From contig JAFYGI010000047.1 in assembly GCA_017543265.1 (NCBI GenBank), positions 62,001-126,000 of the forward strand: a stretch of DNA of 64,000 nucleotides, read 5' to 3'. Positions 1 through 8,527 of this stretch are shown here, one piece after another. Both the position numbers and the translations under genes were made by a program. The notes under the pieces were generated by a model. The model searched no databases. It worked only from the letters and a program-made list of their open reading frames with translations, and was not told where the DNA came from. The first letter of the stretch is position 1. The number at the start of each line of letters is the position of its first letter. Source of the DNA: Bacillota bacterium (GTDB lineage Bacteria > Bacillota > Clostridia > Lachnospirales > CAG-274).

Positions 1-476
1 AAGATGTCGGGAAAGAGGAAATACGGGAGCATATACGCGAGATACTTGAATGTGTCGTGGAGCTGATACCGTCGGAATGGTCAAAAACGGCACTTTATGC
101 GGAAGTGGTTGAAAAAAGCGTATCCTTCCAGATAGTTTACACCTCGGACGGCTATGCGGGGCGTGTGTCGAGGGCTGCGGAAAAAAATCTCTACAGCGGC
201 AAAATATACGAGCAGAGAAAAACACGGCTCGTGGATGCGGTAAAACGCCTGTACGAAAAATATGCCGCCTTGGGCGGACGATGGGAGGCAATGTCTGTTG
301 TTTTCGCGGGCGACGGGGAGTACACGGCGGAGTTTTTTGAAAGTGTCAGGAAAGACCTGACACCGCAGGAGCGTATAGAAAAATGGAAAAAGGACACGCT
401 CAAAGTACGTCAAAAGACCGAAAAAAACAATGTTTCCGCCAGATCTATAGAGATACACAGAAGGGATGATGACTGA
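1..476 (+). CDS. YezG/DUF600-like immunity protein, C-terminal part (5' end outside the window)
   Basis: The reading frame is open from base 3 and enters from the left, so the start is not visible; the first in-frame start-like codon (GTG at 57) falls inside the protein. The visible part has the layout of the YezG/DUF600 family: an early 'LIPSEW' segment followed by beta strands, a central helix, an aromatic strand ('VVFAGDGEYTAEFF') and a charged 'ERIEKWKKDTL' tail. Family members are usually cytosolic antitoxins to secreted LXG/YeeF-type polymorphic toxins. The assignment rests on remembered family pattern only; the partner toxin would lie to the left. The stop codon overlaps the next start as TGATG, which suggests cotranscription with the exported protein downstream. 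Confidence 0.55.
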   Translation, partial: DVGKEEIREHIREILECVVELIPSEWSKTALYAEVVEKSVSFQIVYTSDGYAGRVSRAAEKNLYSGKIYEQRKTRLVDAVKRLYEKYAALGGRWEAMSVVFAGDGEYTAEFFESVRKDLTPQERIEKWKKDTLKVRQKTEKNNVSARSIEIHRRDDD

Positions 477-2059
477 TGAGAAGGCTTATCGCACTTGCCG
501 CGGCTGTGGCTGTGGCCGTTTTTTCGGCAGTAAACTGCCATGCGTCCGAATGTGTGCAGACACTTGGCTATACGGACAGCCTTGACGATATAAATTGCCC
601 GGGCACGGGCTTTTACAGGCCGATATGTATCAGTCTTTCGCAAAACGGCAATAAGGCGCGGGATTACAATGTTGACCTTGTGCATCTGCGCTTTGACATA
701 GCGGCTTTTTCGTCAAATGCGCTCACGGATAAGCAAAATAACGTTTACGGCCAAAGTTTGCCCATAAGCGAGGATGCGTTAAAGGCGGCGGGCGAGACCC
801 TTGACAATGTGAAAAAGCGCGGGCATATGGCGGTGGTGCGCTTTTGCTATGACAAAAATTACGGCGGCAGCGCCGACTGCGAGCCCGATATGGATACCCT
901 GCTTTTGCATATCGGCCAGATAGGCGGGCTTTATACCGAACACGCCGATGCCATAGCCTATATAGAGCTTGGTATGTTCGGCCCGTGGGGCGAGATGCAC
1001 ACAAGCAAATGCTGTACCGACGAAAATGTGGCCGCGGCGCTCGATGCCATGCTTAAAGCAACGCCCGACAGCCTTTGCGTAGGCGTAAGACGGCCGCGGT
1101 TTATTGCAGAGTGGATGGGCATAAAGGGCAGCGAATTTGATACGGAAAACGAAAACTTCAAGGCGGCTGCCGTCCGAAAGGGCGGGGATATGTACAGGGT
1201 AGGCATATTCAACGACGGCTATCTCGGCTCGTCCACGGATCTGGGCACCTATGACAACGGCATAAGCCGCGATATGTGCGTAAGGTTTCTTGAAAAGTAC
1301 GGCAAAAACACTCCCTACGGCGGTGAGGCCATAGGCGGCACCGAGGTAAACGGGCAAAACAGCGTGACCTTTGTATCGAAAGAGGCTTTTTTAACGCATA
1401 CCAGCTATCTGAATTGGGAGTGGAACTACAACCTTACGCAGACTGCGTGGAAAAATGAAATTTATAACGGCGGCGGTGAATATAACGGGCAAACGGCGCA
1501 AAAATATATAAAAGACCATCTTGGCAGCCGCTTGGTGTTAAGAAACAGTATTTTGCCGTATGCGGCCGAAAAGGGCAGCACGGTGCTGTCGGATGTGCGG
1601 CTTGAAAATGTGGGCTTTGGCAATATCACAACGCCTGCGGTGCTTACCTATATTTTAAAGGATGAGGACGGCAATGTGTTTGAGCTTGCGCCGAAAAATG
1701 CCGCCGATCCAAAAACATTTCTGTCGGGGGAAACGGCGATACTTTCGGGTATTGAACTGCCAAAGGACATTTCTGTCGGCGAATGCAGGGTGTATATGCG
1801 TATATCGCGGTACGGCGACTTTAAGACCGACAATAACTTCGGCTGTATACGCTTTGCCAATGCCGCAGAGCAATGGGACGGCGAAACGGGCGCAAACTAT
1901 ATCGGCAGCTTTAAAATAGCACAAAAGGGTGCGGGTACGGCGCTTTTAAAGCATTTTTCAAGCCTTATCCCGCTCTCTCTGGCACAGCAGTACGGCAGGG
2001 ATATAGACTTTAACGGCGACGGCAGACTCGATCTGACCGATGTGATAGCACTGCTGTAG
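476..2059 (+). CDS. secreted DUF4874/DUF4832-type protein with a partial dockerin
   Basis: A 527-residue exported protein. Residues 1-22 are a signal peptide (basic start, Ala/Val core, 'NCHA-S' cleavage region). The body resembles the DUF4874 (TIM-barrel-like) plus DUF4832 (beta-sandwich) pair found on surface proteins of polysaccharide-degrading Clostridia; 'YIELGMFGPWGEMHT' and 'SYLNWEWNYN' lie in the expected barrel region. No enzymatic activity is established for this family to my knowledge. The last 15 residues, 'DFNGDGRLDLTDVIALL', are one calcium-binding dockerin repeat; the second repeat of a normal dockerin is missing. The ATG overlaps the previous stop (TGATG). The domain call is from memory; the signal peptide and dockerin repeat are directly visible. 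Confidence 0.65.
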   Translation: MRRLIALAAAVAVAVFSAVNCHASECVQTLGYTDSLDDINCPGTGFYRPICISLSQNGNKARDYNVDLVHLRFDIAAFSSNALTDKQNNVYGQSLPISEDALKAAGETLDNVKKRGHMAVVRFCYDKNYGGSADCEPDMDTLLLHIGQIGGLYTEHADAIAYIELGMFGPWGEMHTSKCCTDENVAAALDAMLKATPDSLCVGVRRPRFIAEWMGIKGSEFDTENENFKAAAVRKGGDMYRVGIFNDGYLGSSTDLGTYDNGISRDMCVRFLEKYGKNTPYGGEAIGGTEVNGQNSVTFVSKEAFLTHTSYLNWEWNYNLTQTAWKNEIYNGGGEYNGQTAQKYIKDHLGSRLVLRNSILPYAAEKGSTVLSDVRLENVGFGNITTPAVLTYILKDEDGNVFELAPKNAADPKTFLSGETAILSGIELPKDISVGECRVYMRISRYGDFKTDNNFGCIRFANAAEQWDGETGANYIGSFKIAQKGAGTALLKHFSSLIPLSLAQQYGRDIDFNGDGRLDLTDVIALL

Positions 2060-2099
2060 GCATATTCGGAAAAAGATTGATAAATTTCTGTTTATTTTG

Positions 2100-2129
2100 T
2101 TGGACATTGTAACAAAGTTGTGTTATAAT
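2100..2129 (+). promoter_or_regulatory. sigma-A promoter for def-fmt
   Basis: TTGGAC at 2100-2105, an 18-base spacer and TATAAT at 2124-2129, with a TG extension at 2121. It lies in the gap between the DUF4832 gene and def, about 45 bases before the def start. Confidence 0.75.
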
Positions 2130-2175
2130 TTAGGTGAAGGTAAAATATACAGTATTAATGCAGGAGAAAAATAAA

Positions 2176-2676
2176 ATGGCAATTAGGATAATAAGACAGT
2201 CCGATGACGAGATATTAAGGAAAAAATGCAAGCCCGTAAAGGCTTTTGACGAAAAACTGCACACCCTGCTCGACGATATGGCGGAGACCATGTATTCCTA
2301 CAACGGTGTCGGCCTTGCCGCACCGCAGGTGGGTATGCTTAAGCGTGCCGTGGTGATAGATATAGGCGACGGCATATTGGAGCTGATAAATCCGCAGATA
2401 ATAGAGACCTCGGGCGAGCAGACGGGCAGCGAGGGCTGTCTCAGCGTGCCCGGCAAGGCGGGCGATGTTACGCGCCCCAATTATGTAAAGGTGCGTGCCT
2501 TTGACAGAAACGGAAATGAGTACGAGGCCGAGGGCGAGGAGCTTATGGCGCGTGCCCTTTGTCACGAACTGGATCATCTTGACGGCATTCTTTACACCGA
2601 CCTTTGTGACGAGATATACGACGTAAAAAGCGCGGACGAAGATGACGAGGATGACGAATTTGTCGAAGAGGAGTGA
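2176..2676 (+). CDS. def: peptide deformylase
   Basis: Removes the N-terminal formyl group from nascent proteins. All three metal-site motifs are present: [10 protein letters not shown] (residues 44-53), EGCLS (86-90, Cys88 as ligand) and HELDH (130-134, two His ligands and the catalytic Glu). The 166-residue length is typical. I chose the ATG at 2176 because AGGAG lies nine bases upstream and the protein then begins with the usual '[15 protein letters not shown]'; an in-frame GTG at 2134 would overlap the promoter region. The C-terminus ends in an acidic Asp/Glu run. It is directly followed by fmt, the enzyme that adds the formyl group to initiator tRNA, a common pairing. Confidence 0.95.
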   Translation: MAIRIIRQSDDEILRKKCKPVKAFDEKLHTLLDDMAETMYSYNGVGLAAPQVGMLKRAVVIDIGDGILELINPQIIETSGEQTGSEGCLSVPGKAGDVTRPNYVKVRAFDRNGNEYEAEGEELMARALCHELDHLDGILYTDLCDEIYDVKSADEDDEDDEFVEEE

Positions 2677-2681
2677 GGTCC

Positions 2682-3617
2682 GTGAAGGTCGTATTTATGG
2701 GTACGCCGGATTTTGCGGTGCCTACCCTGAAAGCACTTATTGAAAAACACGAGGTATTGGCTGTTATCTCACAGCCCGACAAGCCAAAGGGCAGGGGCAA
2801 AAAGCTTCAGCCGACTCCCGTTAAGATCGCGGCGGAGGAGGCGGCGGGTATTCCCGTTTATCAGCCCGAAAAAATAAAGGACGAAGCCTTTATTGCGACC
2901 CTGAAAAATATAAAAGCGGATGTATTTGTTGTTGTGGCATACGGCCAGATACTGCCGCAGGCGGTGCTGGATATGCCGAAATACGGCTGTATAAATGTAC
3001 ACGGCTCGCTTTTGCCGAAATACAGGGGCGCGGCACCCATACAGTGGGCGATCATCAACGGCGAAAAGGTAACGGGCGTTACGATAATGTATATGGAAAA
3101 GGGGCTTGATACGGGTGATATGCTGTTAAAGCGCGAAATACCGATAACACCCGACGACACATACGGCAGCCTGCATGACAAAATGGCACCCGTGGGTGCA
3201 CAGGCGCTTATCGAGGTGCTGGATATGCTGGAAAACGGCACCGTCAGCCCCGAAAAGCAGGACGACAGTATTTCAAGCTATGTGTCGGTCATCAATAAAT
3301 CACAGGGCGCGATAGACTGGAACGGGGATGCGGCGGATATAGTCAACCTTGTACACGGACTCGATCCCGTGCCCGGTGCATACAGCTTTTTAAACGGCGA
3401 AATGATAAAAATATGGGATGCACAGCTGCTGGAGGGCTTTGACGGCAAGGCGGGCAGCGTTGTGTATACCGACAAGAAAAAGGGCTTTGCCGTTGCCGCG
3501 GGCAAGGGTGCGGTGCTTGTAAAGCAGATGCAGGCAAAGGGCGGCAAGCGCATGGCAAGCGCGGATTATATGCGCGGACACGAGATCAAAACAGGCGATA
3601 TGTTTGAAAAGGAGTGA
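2682..3617 (+). CDS. fmt: methionyl-tRNA formyltransferase
   Basis: Formylates Met-tRNA(fMet) using 10-formyl-tetrahydrofolate. The N-terminal formyltransferase fold starts 'VKVVFMGTPDFAVPTL'; the catalytic region contains 'NVHGSLLPKYRGAAPIQWA' with the Asn and His of the active site, then the C-terminal tRNA-binding OB domain. About 311 residues, normal for the family. The GTG at 2682 is preferred over GTG 2673 because GAGGAG ends eight bases before it and the family starts at that residue. It begins five bases after the def stop, so the two genes are translationally linked. The next gene's Shine-Dalgarno lies within its last codons. Confidence 0.95.
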   Translation: MKVVFMGTPDFAVPTLKALIEKHEVLAVISQPDKPKGRGKKLQPTPVKIAAEEAAGIPVYQPEKIKDEAFIATLKNIKADVFVVVAYGQILPQAVLDMPKYGCINVHGSLLPKYRGAAPIQWAIINGEKVTGVTIMYMEKGLDTGDMLLKREIPITPDDTYGSLHDKMAPVGAQALIEVLDMLENGTVSPEKQDDSISSYVSVINKSQGAIDWNGDAADIVNLVHGLDPVPGAYSFLNGEMIKIWDAQLLEGFDGKAGSVVYTDKKKGFAVAAGKGAVLVKQMQAKGGKRMASADYMRGHEIKTGDMFEKE

Positions 3618-3622
3618 TATTT

Positions 3623-4339
3623 ATGTGGGGCAATTATTATGTCGGTGAGGGATATATGTATTTTGCATTTATCATTATAGCGATAATCACGCTGTTTGCC
3701 CAGTTCAATGTTAAGGGCACATTTGAAAAATATTCGGAAATGCTTAATTCAAGAGGCTATACGGGCGCGGATGTGGCGCGTATGCTGCTTGAGCAGTCGG
3801 GCGTTACCGATGTTTCGGTGGAGCCTATAAACGGCTCGCTCACGGATCATTACGACCCGTCCAAAAAGGTCATAAGGCTTTCGGAGAGCGTATACAGCTC
3901 GTCGTCGGTGGCTGCGCTGGGCGTTGCCGCACACGAAACGGGTCATGCCATACAGCATAACGAGGGCTATATCCCGCTTAAAATACGCAGCAGTATTTTC
4001 CCTGCCGTAAATATCGGCAGCAAGCTGGCTATACCCATGGTATTTCTCGGTATGCTGATAGGCTATATAGCCGATGCGTATTTCCTTGCCTATGCGGGCG
4101 TTATACTGTTTACATTTGTTGTTGCCTTCCAGCTTATAACGCTCCCCGTGGAGTTTGATGCAAGCTACAGGGCAATGAATATGCTGATACAGTACAATTT
4201 CGTAGAGGATAACGAGGCAAAGGCGGCCAGAAAGGTGCTTACCGCGGCTGCGCTTACCTATGTTGCGGCTGCTGCCGCATCCATTATCAACCTTATAAGA
4301 CTTCTGGCTATGTTAAACGGCGGCAGAAGAAGGAGATAA
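3623..4339 (+). CDS. YugP-type membrane zinc metallopeptidase
   Basis: An integral-membrane peptidase of the neutral zinc metallopeptidase type 2 (YugP/DUF2268-like) group. An N-terminal membrane helix (about residues 10-28) is followed by 'FNVKGTFEKYSE', typical of YugP, and by the zinc motif HETGH in 'AAHETGHAIQHNEGY'. Further membrane helices lie near residues 125-175 and 205-230. The length of 238 is normal. ATG 3623 has GGAG eight bases upstream, within the end of fmt, so it is the last gene of the def-fmt operon. The physiological substrate of this family is not known to me. Confidence 0.85.
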   Translation: MWGNYYVGEGYMYFAFIIIAIITLFAQFNVKGTFEKYSEMLNSRGYTGADVARMLLEQSGVTDVSVEPINGSLTDHYDPSKKVIRLSESVYSSSSVAALGVAAHETGHAIQHNEGYIPLKIRSSIFPAVNIGSKLAIPMVFLGMLIGYIADAYFLAYAGVILFTFVVAFQLITLPVEFDASYRAMNMLIQYNFVEDNEAKAARKVLTAAALTYVAAAAASIINLIRLLAMLNGGRRRR

Positions 4340-4344
4340 ATGGA

Positions 4345-4373
4345 TTGACATTTTGCGAAAAAAGGGATATAAT
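4345..4373 (+). promoter_or_regulatory. consensus sigma-A promoter for rex
   Basis: TTGACA at 4345-4350, a 17-base spacer and TATAAT at 4368-4373: a perfect match in both boxes. It starts five bases after the preceding stop codon. A Rex-like half-site TTAACAA follows at 4381-4387, but a second half-site is poor, so autoregulation is not claimed. Confidence 0.85.
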
Positions 4374-4430
4374 TTAATTATTAACAAAGTAAGGAAATGT
4401 CGGTGCTTTGTGCCGACAGGGTGAAACAAG

Positions 4431-5072
4431 ATGCAACAAAAAGATATTTCAATAGCAGTTATAAAGCGTCTTCCGCGTTACTACCGTTATCTTGGCGACT
4501 TGCTCGAGCATGGCGTTACGCGCATATCGTCAAACGATCTTGCAAGACGCATGAATTTAACTGCATCACAGATAAGACAGGACCTTAACAAGTTTGGCTG
4601 CTTCGGTCAGCAGGGCTACGGCTATAATGTGGAGCTGCTGTATGAGGAGATAAAGTCCATACTGGGGCTTCAGCGCACATACAATCTTGTTATAATAGGC
4701 GGCGGCAATCTTGGCCAGACACTTGCAAATTACAGCAATTTTCAAAAGCGCGGCTTTAAATTTACCGCTATCTTCGACAAAAATCCCCGTCTTATAGGAC
4801 ATAATGTCCGCGGACTGGAGATAATAGATGTTTCGGGGTTGGATGCGTACTTAAAAAACAATCCCGTGGATATAGCGGTGCTTGCATTGCCAAAGGCAAA
4901 TGTTGCGGAGGTGCTGCCGATACTCGTACAAAACAATATCAGCGGTATATGGAATTTTTCTCATGTAGATCTTAAAACTCCCGACAGCATCACTGTTGAA
5001 AACGTGCATCTTACCGACAGCCTGCTGACTCTTTCGTACAGATTAAGTCAGCGGGAAAAGGGTGAGCTGTGA
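4431..5072 (+). CDS. rex: redox-sensing transcriptional repressor Rex
   Basis: Rex senses the NADH/NAD+ ratio and represses fermentation and electron-transfer genes when NADH is low. The N-terminal winged helix (residues 1-80) contains the hallmark 'RYYRYLGDLLEHGVTRISS' and 'SQIRQDLNKFGCFGQQGYGY', the recognition region. A Rossmann domain follows with GGGNLGQ at residues 90-96, and the C-terminal swapped helix ends 'LSYRLSQ'. The length of 213 residues is normal. The ATG has a modest AGGGTG ribosome site. It is monocistronic, between a consensus promoter and a strong terminator. Rex presence fits an anaerobic fermenting Firmicute. Confidence 0.96.
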   Translation: MQQKDISIAVIKRLPRYYRYLGDLLEHGVTRISSNDLARRMNLTASQIRQDLNKFGCFGQQGYGYNVELLYEEIKSILGLQRTYNLVIIGGGNLGQTLANYSNFQKRGFKFTAIFDKNPRLIGHNVRGLEIIDVSGLDAYLKNNPVDIAVLALPKANVAEVLPILVQNNISGIWNFSHVDLKTPDSITVENVHLTDSLLTLSYRLSQREKGEL

Positions 5073-5079
5073 TAACTAT

Positions 5080-5106
5080 AAGGGCGGTTTTTTCTGCCCT
5101 TTTTTT
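5080..5106 (+). terminator. Rho-independent terminator of rex
   Basis: AAGGGC at 5080-5085 pairs with GCCCTT at 5096-5101 and is followed by a run of T to 5106, just after the rex stop. Confidence 0.85.
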
Positions 5107-5120
5107 GTGAGGTGTGTTTA

Positions 5121-6959
5121 ATGGACAAAAAAAAGCCTGCTATAGACTGGTTTAAGGGCGCTGTTTTGCTTGTGTCTGCGGGTATCGTGCCTGCAATAGT
5201 CAAAATGGTGCAGCTGCATCCGCGTACAAGCGAATACGGCAGGGTGCGTGCACAGTGGGATATATTCGATGCCTTCAGCTACGACAAAATGTCCGTGCTT
5301 ATGATAATGGGCGCTTTGCTTGCGCTGTACGCCCTTACCGATATGTGGGGCAGGGAGCCTAAAAAGGCGGTCAAACGTCCCGAAAATTGGCTTTCGCTGC
5401 TTTTTCTGGGGCTGAGCCTTATTTCTGCGCTTATATCGCCCTACAAGGATGTTGCCTTTAACGGTGCAAGCGACCGCTATGAGGGCTTGTGGATGTGGGC
5501 GGTTTATATGCTGCTTTTTGTTGAGTCGCGTATTTTTGCGGAGAATAAAAAAAGCATTGCCGTGCTGGTATCGGGCATCGCTCTCGGCGCATTTCTGGTC
5601 GGTACGGTCGGTACCCTGCAGTTTATCGGCAAAAATCCCTATGAGTGGGACGGCGTTGCAAAGTTTATCATGGGCGATGTGAAGGGCGGTTTTTCAATGC
5701 GCTTTTCATCGGTTTTCGCCACACTTTACAATCCCAACTGTGTAGGCTTGTACACGGGTATGCTTTGTCCGTTCTTCCTGATCGCGGGTATAGCCGCACC
5801 TGTGAAAAAATGGTATAAATATGTGTTTTTGGCGCTTGCGGGACTTATGCTGGTATGCCTTTTCGGCTGCGAGTCGGTCGGCGGTTTTCTTGGCCTTGCA
5901 TCTGGTCTTGCGTTTGCGGTGCTTACCGCCGTTGCGTATTTTATAAGGCGTGCGGGCAAAAAGGGCGCAGTTCTTGCGGCTGCATCGGCCGTGGGATTTG
6001 CCGTGCTTGCCGCTGTTGTTCTGTCGGGCAATTCAATGATAGCACAAAAAGTGAACATAATAAGGGATACGGTAAAAAATCCGTCATCGGCGGAAAGCCC
6101 GTTTTTCTTTAAATATATCGCCATGGAGGGTCAAAACGGCCATACTGCCGTTATAACAACGCTGACGGGCGATATAGAGATCACAGTCGAAAACGGCGAA
6201 AAGAAAATAGAATTTTACGACGGCAGTACACGCAGCGAGATAGCGTTAAAGCCTGCCGATGAGGTGGCAAAGGGCTTTGCGCAAAGCTATGTGTGCGAGA
6301 TACCCGGCCTTATCGCAAGCGGCCTTAATATAACCGAAGAGGGCTTTATGGAGTTTCGCGGCGGTGACGGCGCTCACAGCAATACAAGCTTCTACTTTGA
6401 TATTTCCGACGGTGACCTTACCTATACGGATATGTTCGGCACACCCGTCGATCTTGACAAGGATTATCCCTCGGTGGGATTTAAGGGCATGGAGCGTCTG
6501 GGCAGCAACCGCGGCTATATATGGTCGCGCAGTATACCGCTTATCGCAAAGCATATTCTTACGGGCTGCGGCCCCGACTGCTATGTGTTTGAGTTCCCGC
6601 AGCAGGATGTTCTCAGCAAGCTTGAATACCTTGGCAATCCCAATATCATCATTGACAAGCCGCACAGCTTTTATCTTCAGGTGATAATAAATACGGGTCT
6701 TGTGTCGTTTCTTGCACTTGTGGCGCTGTTTGCAGTGTATCTTGTCAAAACGGTGCGTGCCGTGATGCAAAGTACCGATAAGACCATGCTTGGCCTGCGG
6801 CTTGGTGCGGCGGCGGGCGTGATAGGCTATTTTGCGGCGGCATCGACCACGGACAGCGTTGTAAGCGTTTCGCCCGTGTTCTGGATATTGCTCGGCCTGG
6901 GCTTTGCGGCAGACAAGCTGTCCGATGAGGCTTCGGATGAGGAAAAAACGGCCGCATAA
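5121..6959 (+). CDS. O-antigen ligase/polymerase-like membrane protein (Wzy_C family)
   Basis: A multi-spanning membrane protein of 612 residues with around a dozen hydrophobic segments and one long external loop (about residues 320-470). The core of the O-antigen ligase/polymerase family is visible: 'FATLYNPNCVGLYTGM' in an early membrane pair, and after the big loop 'LTGCGPDCYVFEFP' and 'IDKPHSFYLQVIINTGLVSF', the conserved His-containing segment. Such proteins polymerise or transfer lipid-linked glycans at the outer face of the membrane. The following two genes (sugar phosphotransferase, epimerase) fit a surface-glycan operon. ATG 5121 has GAGGTG upstream. Whether it acts as ligase, polymerase or a teichoic/S-layer glycan transferase cannot be told. 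Confidence 0.8.
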   Translation: MDKKKPAIDWFKGAVLLVSAGIVPAIVKMVQLHPRTSEYGRVRAQWDIFDAFSYDKMSVLMIMGALLALYALTDMWGREPKKAVKRPENWLSLLFLGLSLISALISPYKDVAFNGASDRYEGLWMWAVYMLLFVESRIFAENKKSIAVLVSGIALGAFLVGTVGTLQFIGKNPYEWDGVAKFIMGDVKGGFSMRFSSVFATLYNPNCVGLYTGMLCPFFLIAGIAAPVKKWYKYVFLALAGLMLVCLFGCESVGGFLGLASGLAFAVLTAVAYFIRRAGKKGAVLAAASAVGFAVLAAVVLSGNSMIAQKVNIIRDTVKNPSSAESPFFFKYIAMEGQNGHTAVITTLTGDIEITVENGEKKIEFYDGSTRSEIALKPADEVAKGFAQSYVCEIPGLIASGLNITEEGFMEFRGGDGAHSNTSFYFDISDGDLTYTDMFGTPVDLDKDYPSVGFKGMERLGSNRGYIWSRSIPLIAKHILTGCGPDCYVFEFPQQDVLSKLEYLGNPNIIIDKPHSFYLQVIINTGLVSFLALVALFAVYLVKTVRAVMQSTDKTMLGLRLGAAAGVIGYFAAASTTDSVVSVSPVFWILLGLGFAADKLSDEASDEEKTAA

Positions 6960-6982
6960 GCGTTTTATAAGGGAGAAAAAAT

Positions 6983-7567
6983 ATGTATTTAAAAATAAAA
7001 AGAATACTTGATGTTTTATTAAGTGTTATTGCGCTTTTGCTGTTTTGGTGGGTCTATATCGTTATTGCGGTGATGATAATCTGCGATGACAGGGGTCCCG
7101 TTATTTTCAGACAGCGCAGGATAGGCAAGGACAAAAAGGAATTTGAGATATACAAATTCAGGACAATGAAGATGGATACGCCCAAGGATGTACCGACGCA
7201 TTTGCTGGAAGACCCCAACAGCCATATAACAAAGGTTGGCGATTTTCTGCGCAAATTCAGCCTTGACGAGCTTCCGCAGCTCATCAATATAATAAGGGGC
7301 GATATGAGTATAGTCGGCCCGCGCCCCGCACTTTACAACCAGTACGACCTTATAGCCGAGCGCGATAAATACGGCGCAAATGCCGTGCGTCCCGGGCTTA
7401 CGGGTCATGCGCAGATAAACGGCAGGGACGAGCTTTCGGTGCAGGGCAAGGCCATGTACGACGGTATCTATGTCCAGAAAATGGGCTTTCTCATGGATCT
7501 TGGCATTATACTTAAAACAGGCGGCATCGTGCTTAAAAGAACGGGTTTTAAAGAAGGAAAACATTGA
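6983..7567 (+). CDS. undecaprenyl-phosphate sugar phosphotransferase (initiating, PglC/EpsL type)
   Basis: Transfers a sugar-1-phosphate from UDP-sugar to undecaprenyl phosphate, the first membrane step of a surface polysaccharide. This is the short monotopic form (194 residues): one N-terminal membrane segment (about residues 10-34) and a single bacterial sugar transferase domain. Family motifs are all visible: 'RQRRIGKD', 'KFRTM', 'DELPQLINIIRGDMS', 'VGPRPAL' and 'RPGLTGHAQINGRD'. GGGAG lies upstream of the ATG. The stop overlaps the next start as TGATG, so the epimerase is translationally coupled and probably makes its substrate or a later precursor. Confidence 0.92.
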   Translation: MYLKIKRILDVLLSVIALLLFWWVYIVIAVMIICDDRGPVIFRQRRIGKDKKEFEIYKFRTMKMDTPKDVPTHLLEDPNSHITKVGDFLRKFSLDELPQLINIIRGDMSIVGPRPALYNQYDLIAERDKYGANAVRPGLTGHAQINGRDELSVQGKAMYDGIYVQKMGFLMDLGIILKTGGIVLKRTGFKEGKH

Positions 7568-8409
7568 TGACTGTTATAACCGGACAAAACGGATATGTAG
7601 GTACGGCCCTGAGAGCGTGGCTTGAAAAAGACGGATACGAGGTCCGCCGTGTCGGCGTGCGCGGCGAAACGGACGAAAATATATTTGAAAACGCCGATGT
7701 CGTTATCCATACCGCGGGCATCGTACACAACAAAAAGGCGGATGACGCGCTGTACGATGCGGTAAATACGGCTCTGACAAAAAAACTTGCGCTGCTTGCA
7801 AAAAACAGCGGGGTACGGCATTTTATTTTTTTTAGCACAATGGCCGTTTACGGCATGACGGAGGGCAGGATAGACAGGCAGACTGTGCCGTCACCCAAAA
7901 ACGGGTACGGCAAAAGCAAGCTTGCGGCGGAAAAACTGCTGCTTGAAATGCAGACGGACGATTTTAAGGTAACAATACTGCGTTCGCCCATGGTATACGG
8001 CAGGGGCTGCCCCGGCAATTATGCGCTTTTGTCGGGACTTTGCAAAAAGGTGCATATCTTCCCCGATGTAAAAAACAAGCGCAGCCTTATTTATATAGGC
8101 AATCTTTGCGACTGCGTGGAGCGCGTGATAAAAGACGGCATTACGGGCATAATTCACCCGCAGAATGCGGAATATGTCAATACTGCGGATATGTGCAGAT
8201 ATATTGCGGCATACAGCGGCAAAAAAGTGTTTTTTTCAAGGCTTCTCGGTGCGGTCGTGCCGCATCTGGGCATAAGCGCTGCAAAAAAAGCCTTCGGCAG
8301 CCTGTACTACGCAGACGATACGGCCTTTTTATGTGACAGATACGGCCTTGAAGAAAGCATCAGACTGACGGAAACGGGGTCTCTTTCGGGTCAGAATGAT
8401 AATTTTTAG
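7567..8409 (+). CDS. NAD-dependent epimerase/dehydratase family protein
   Basis: An extended short-chain dehydrogenase of 280 residues. The N-terminal Rossmann motif is GQNGYVG, the serine strand is 'FFSTMAVYG', and the catalytic Tyr-Lys pair lies in 'GYGKSKLAAEKLL'. It continues with 'LRSPMVYGRG', usual for GalE/WbpV-like nucleotide-sugar enzymes. Its partner phosphotransferase upstream argues for a UDP-sugar 4-epimerase or 4-reductase role in surface glycan synthesis. The exact sugar cannot be read from the sequence. The ATG at 7567 overlaps the previous stop by one base; a TTG at 7564 is less likely. Confidence 0.85.
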   Translation: MTVITGQNGYVGTALRAWLEKDGYEVRRVGVRGETDENIFENADVVIHTAGIVHNKKADDALYDAVNTALTKKLALLAKNSGVRHFIFFSTMAVYGMTEGRIDRQTVPSPKNGYGKSKLAAEKLLLEMQTDDFKVTILRSPMVYGRGCPGNYALLSGLCKKVHIFPDVKNKRSLIYIGNLCDCVERVIKDGITGIIHPQNAEYVNTADMCRYIAAYSGKKVFFSRLLGAVVPHLGISAAKKAFGSLYYADDTAFLCDRYGLEESIRLTETGSLSGQNDNF

Positions 8410-8429
8410 GGATACCCGTAAATAATATG

Positions 8430-8458
8430 TTGAAATTCGGTGTAATTTGTAGTATAAT
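8430..8458 (+). promoter_or_regulatory. sigma-A promoter for tkt
   Basis: TTGAAA at 8430-8435, a 17-base spacer and TATAAT at 8453-8458, about 70 bases before the tkt start. Confidence 0.75.
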
Positions 8459-8527
8459 CAATAAATAATGCCCCCGTTTCTCGGGCGGCGGGTATTTACG
8501 TCAACGGATAAGTTTAGGAGGACAAAT

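Noticed and set aside
4370-4387. Rex operator in front of rex
   Set aside because: Only one half-site (TTAACAA) is good; the opposite half matches about four of seven bases, so autoregulation cannot be claimed.
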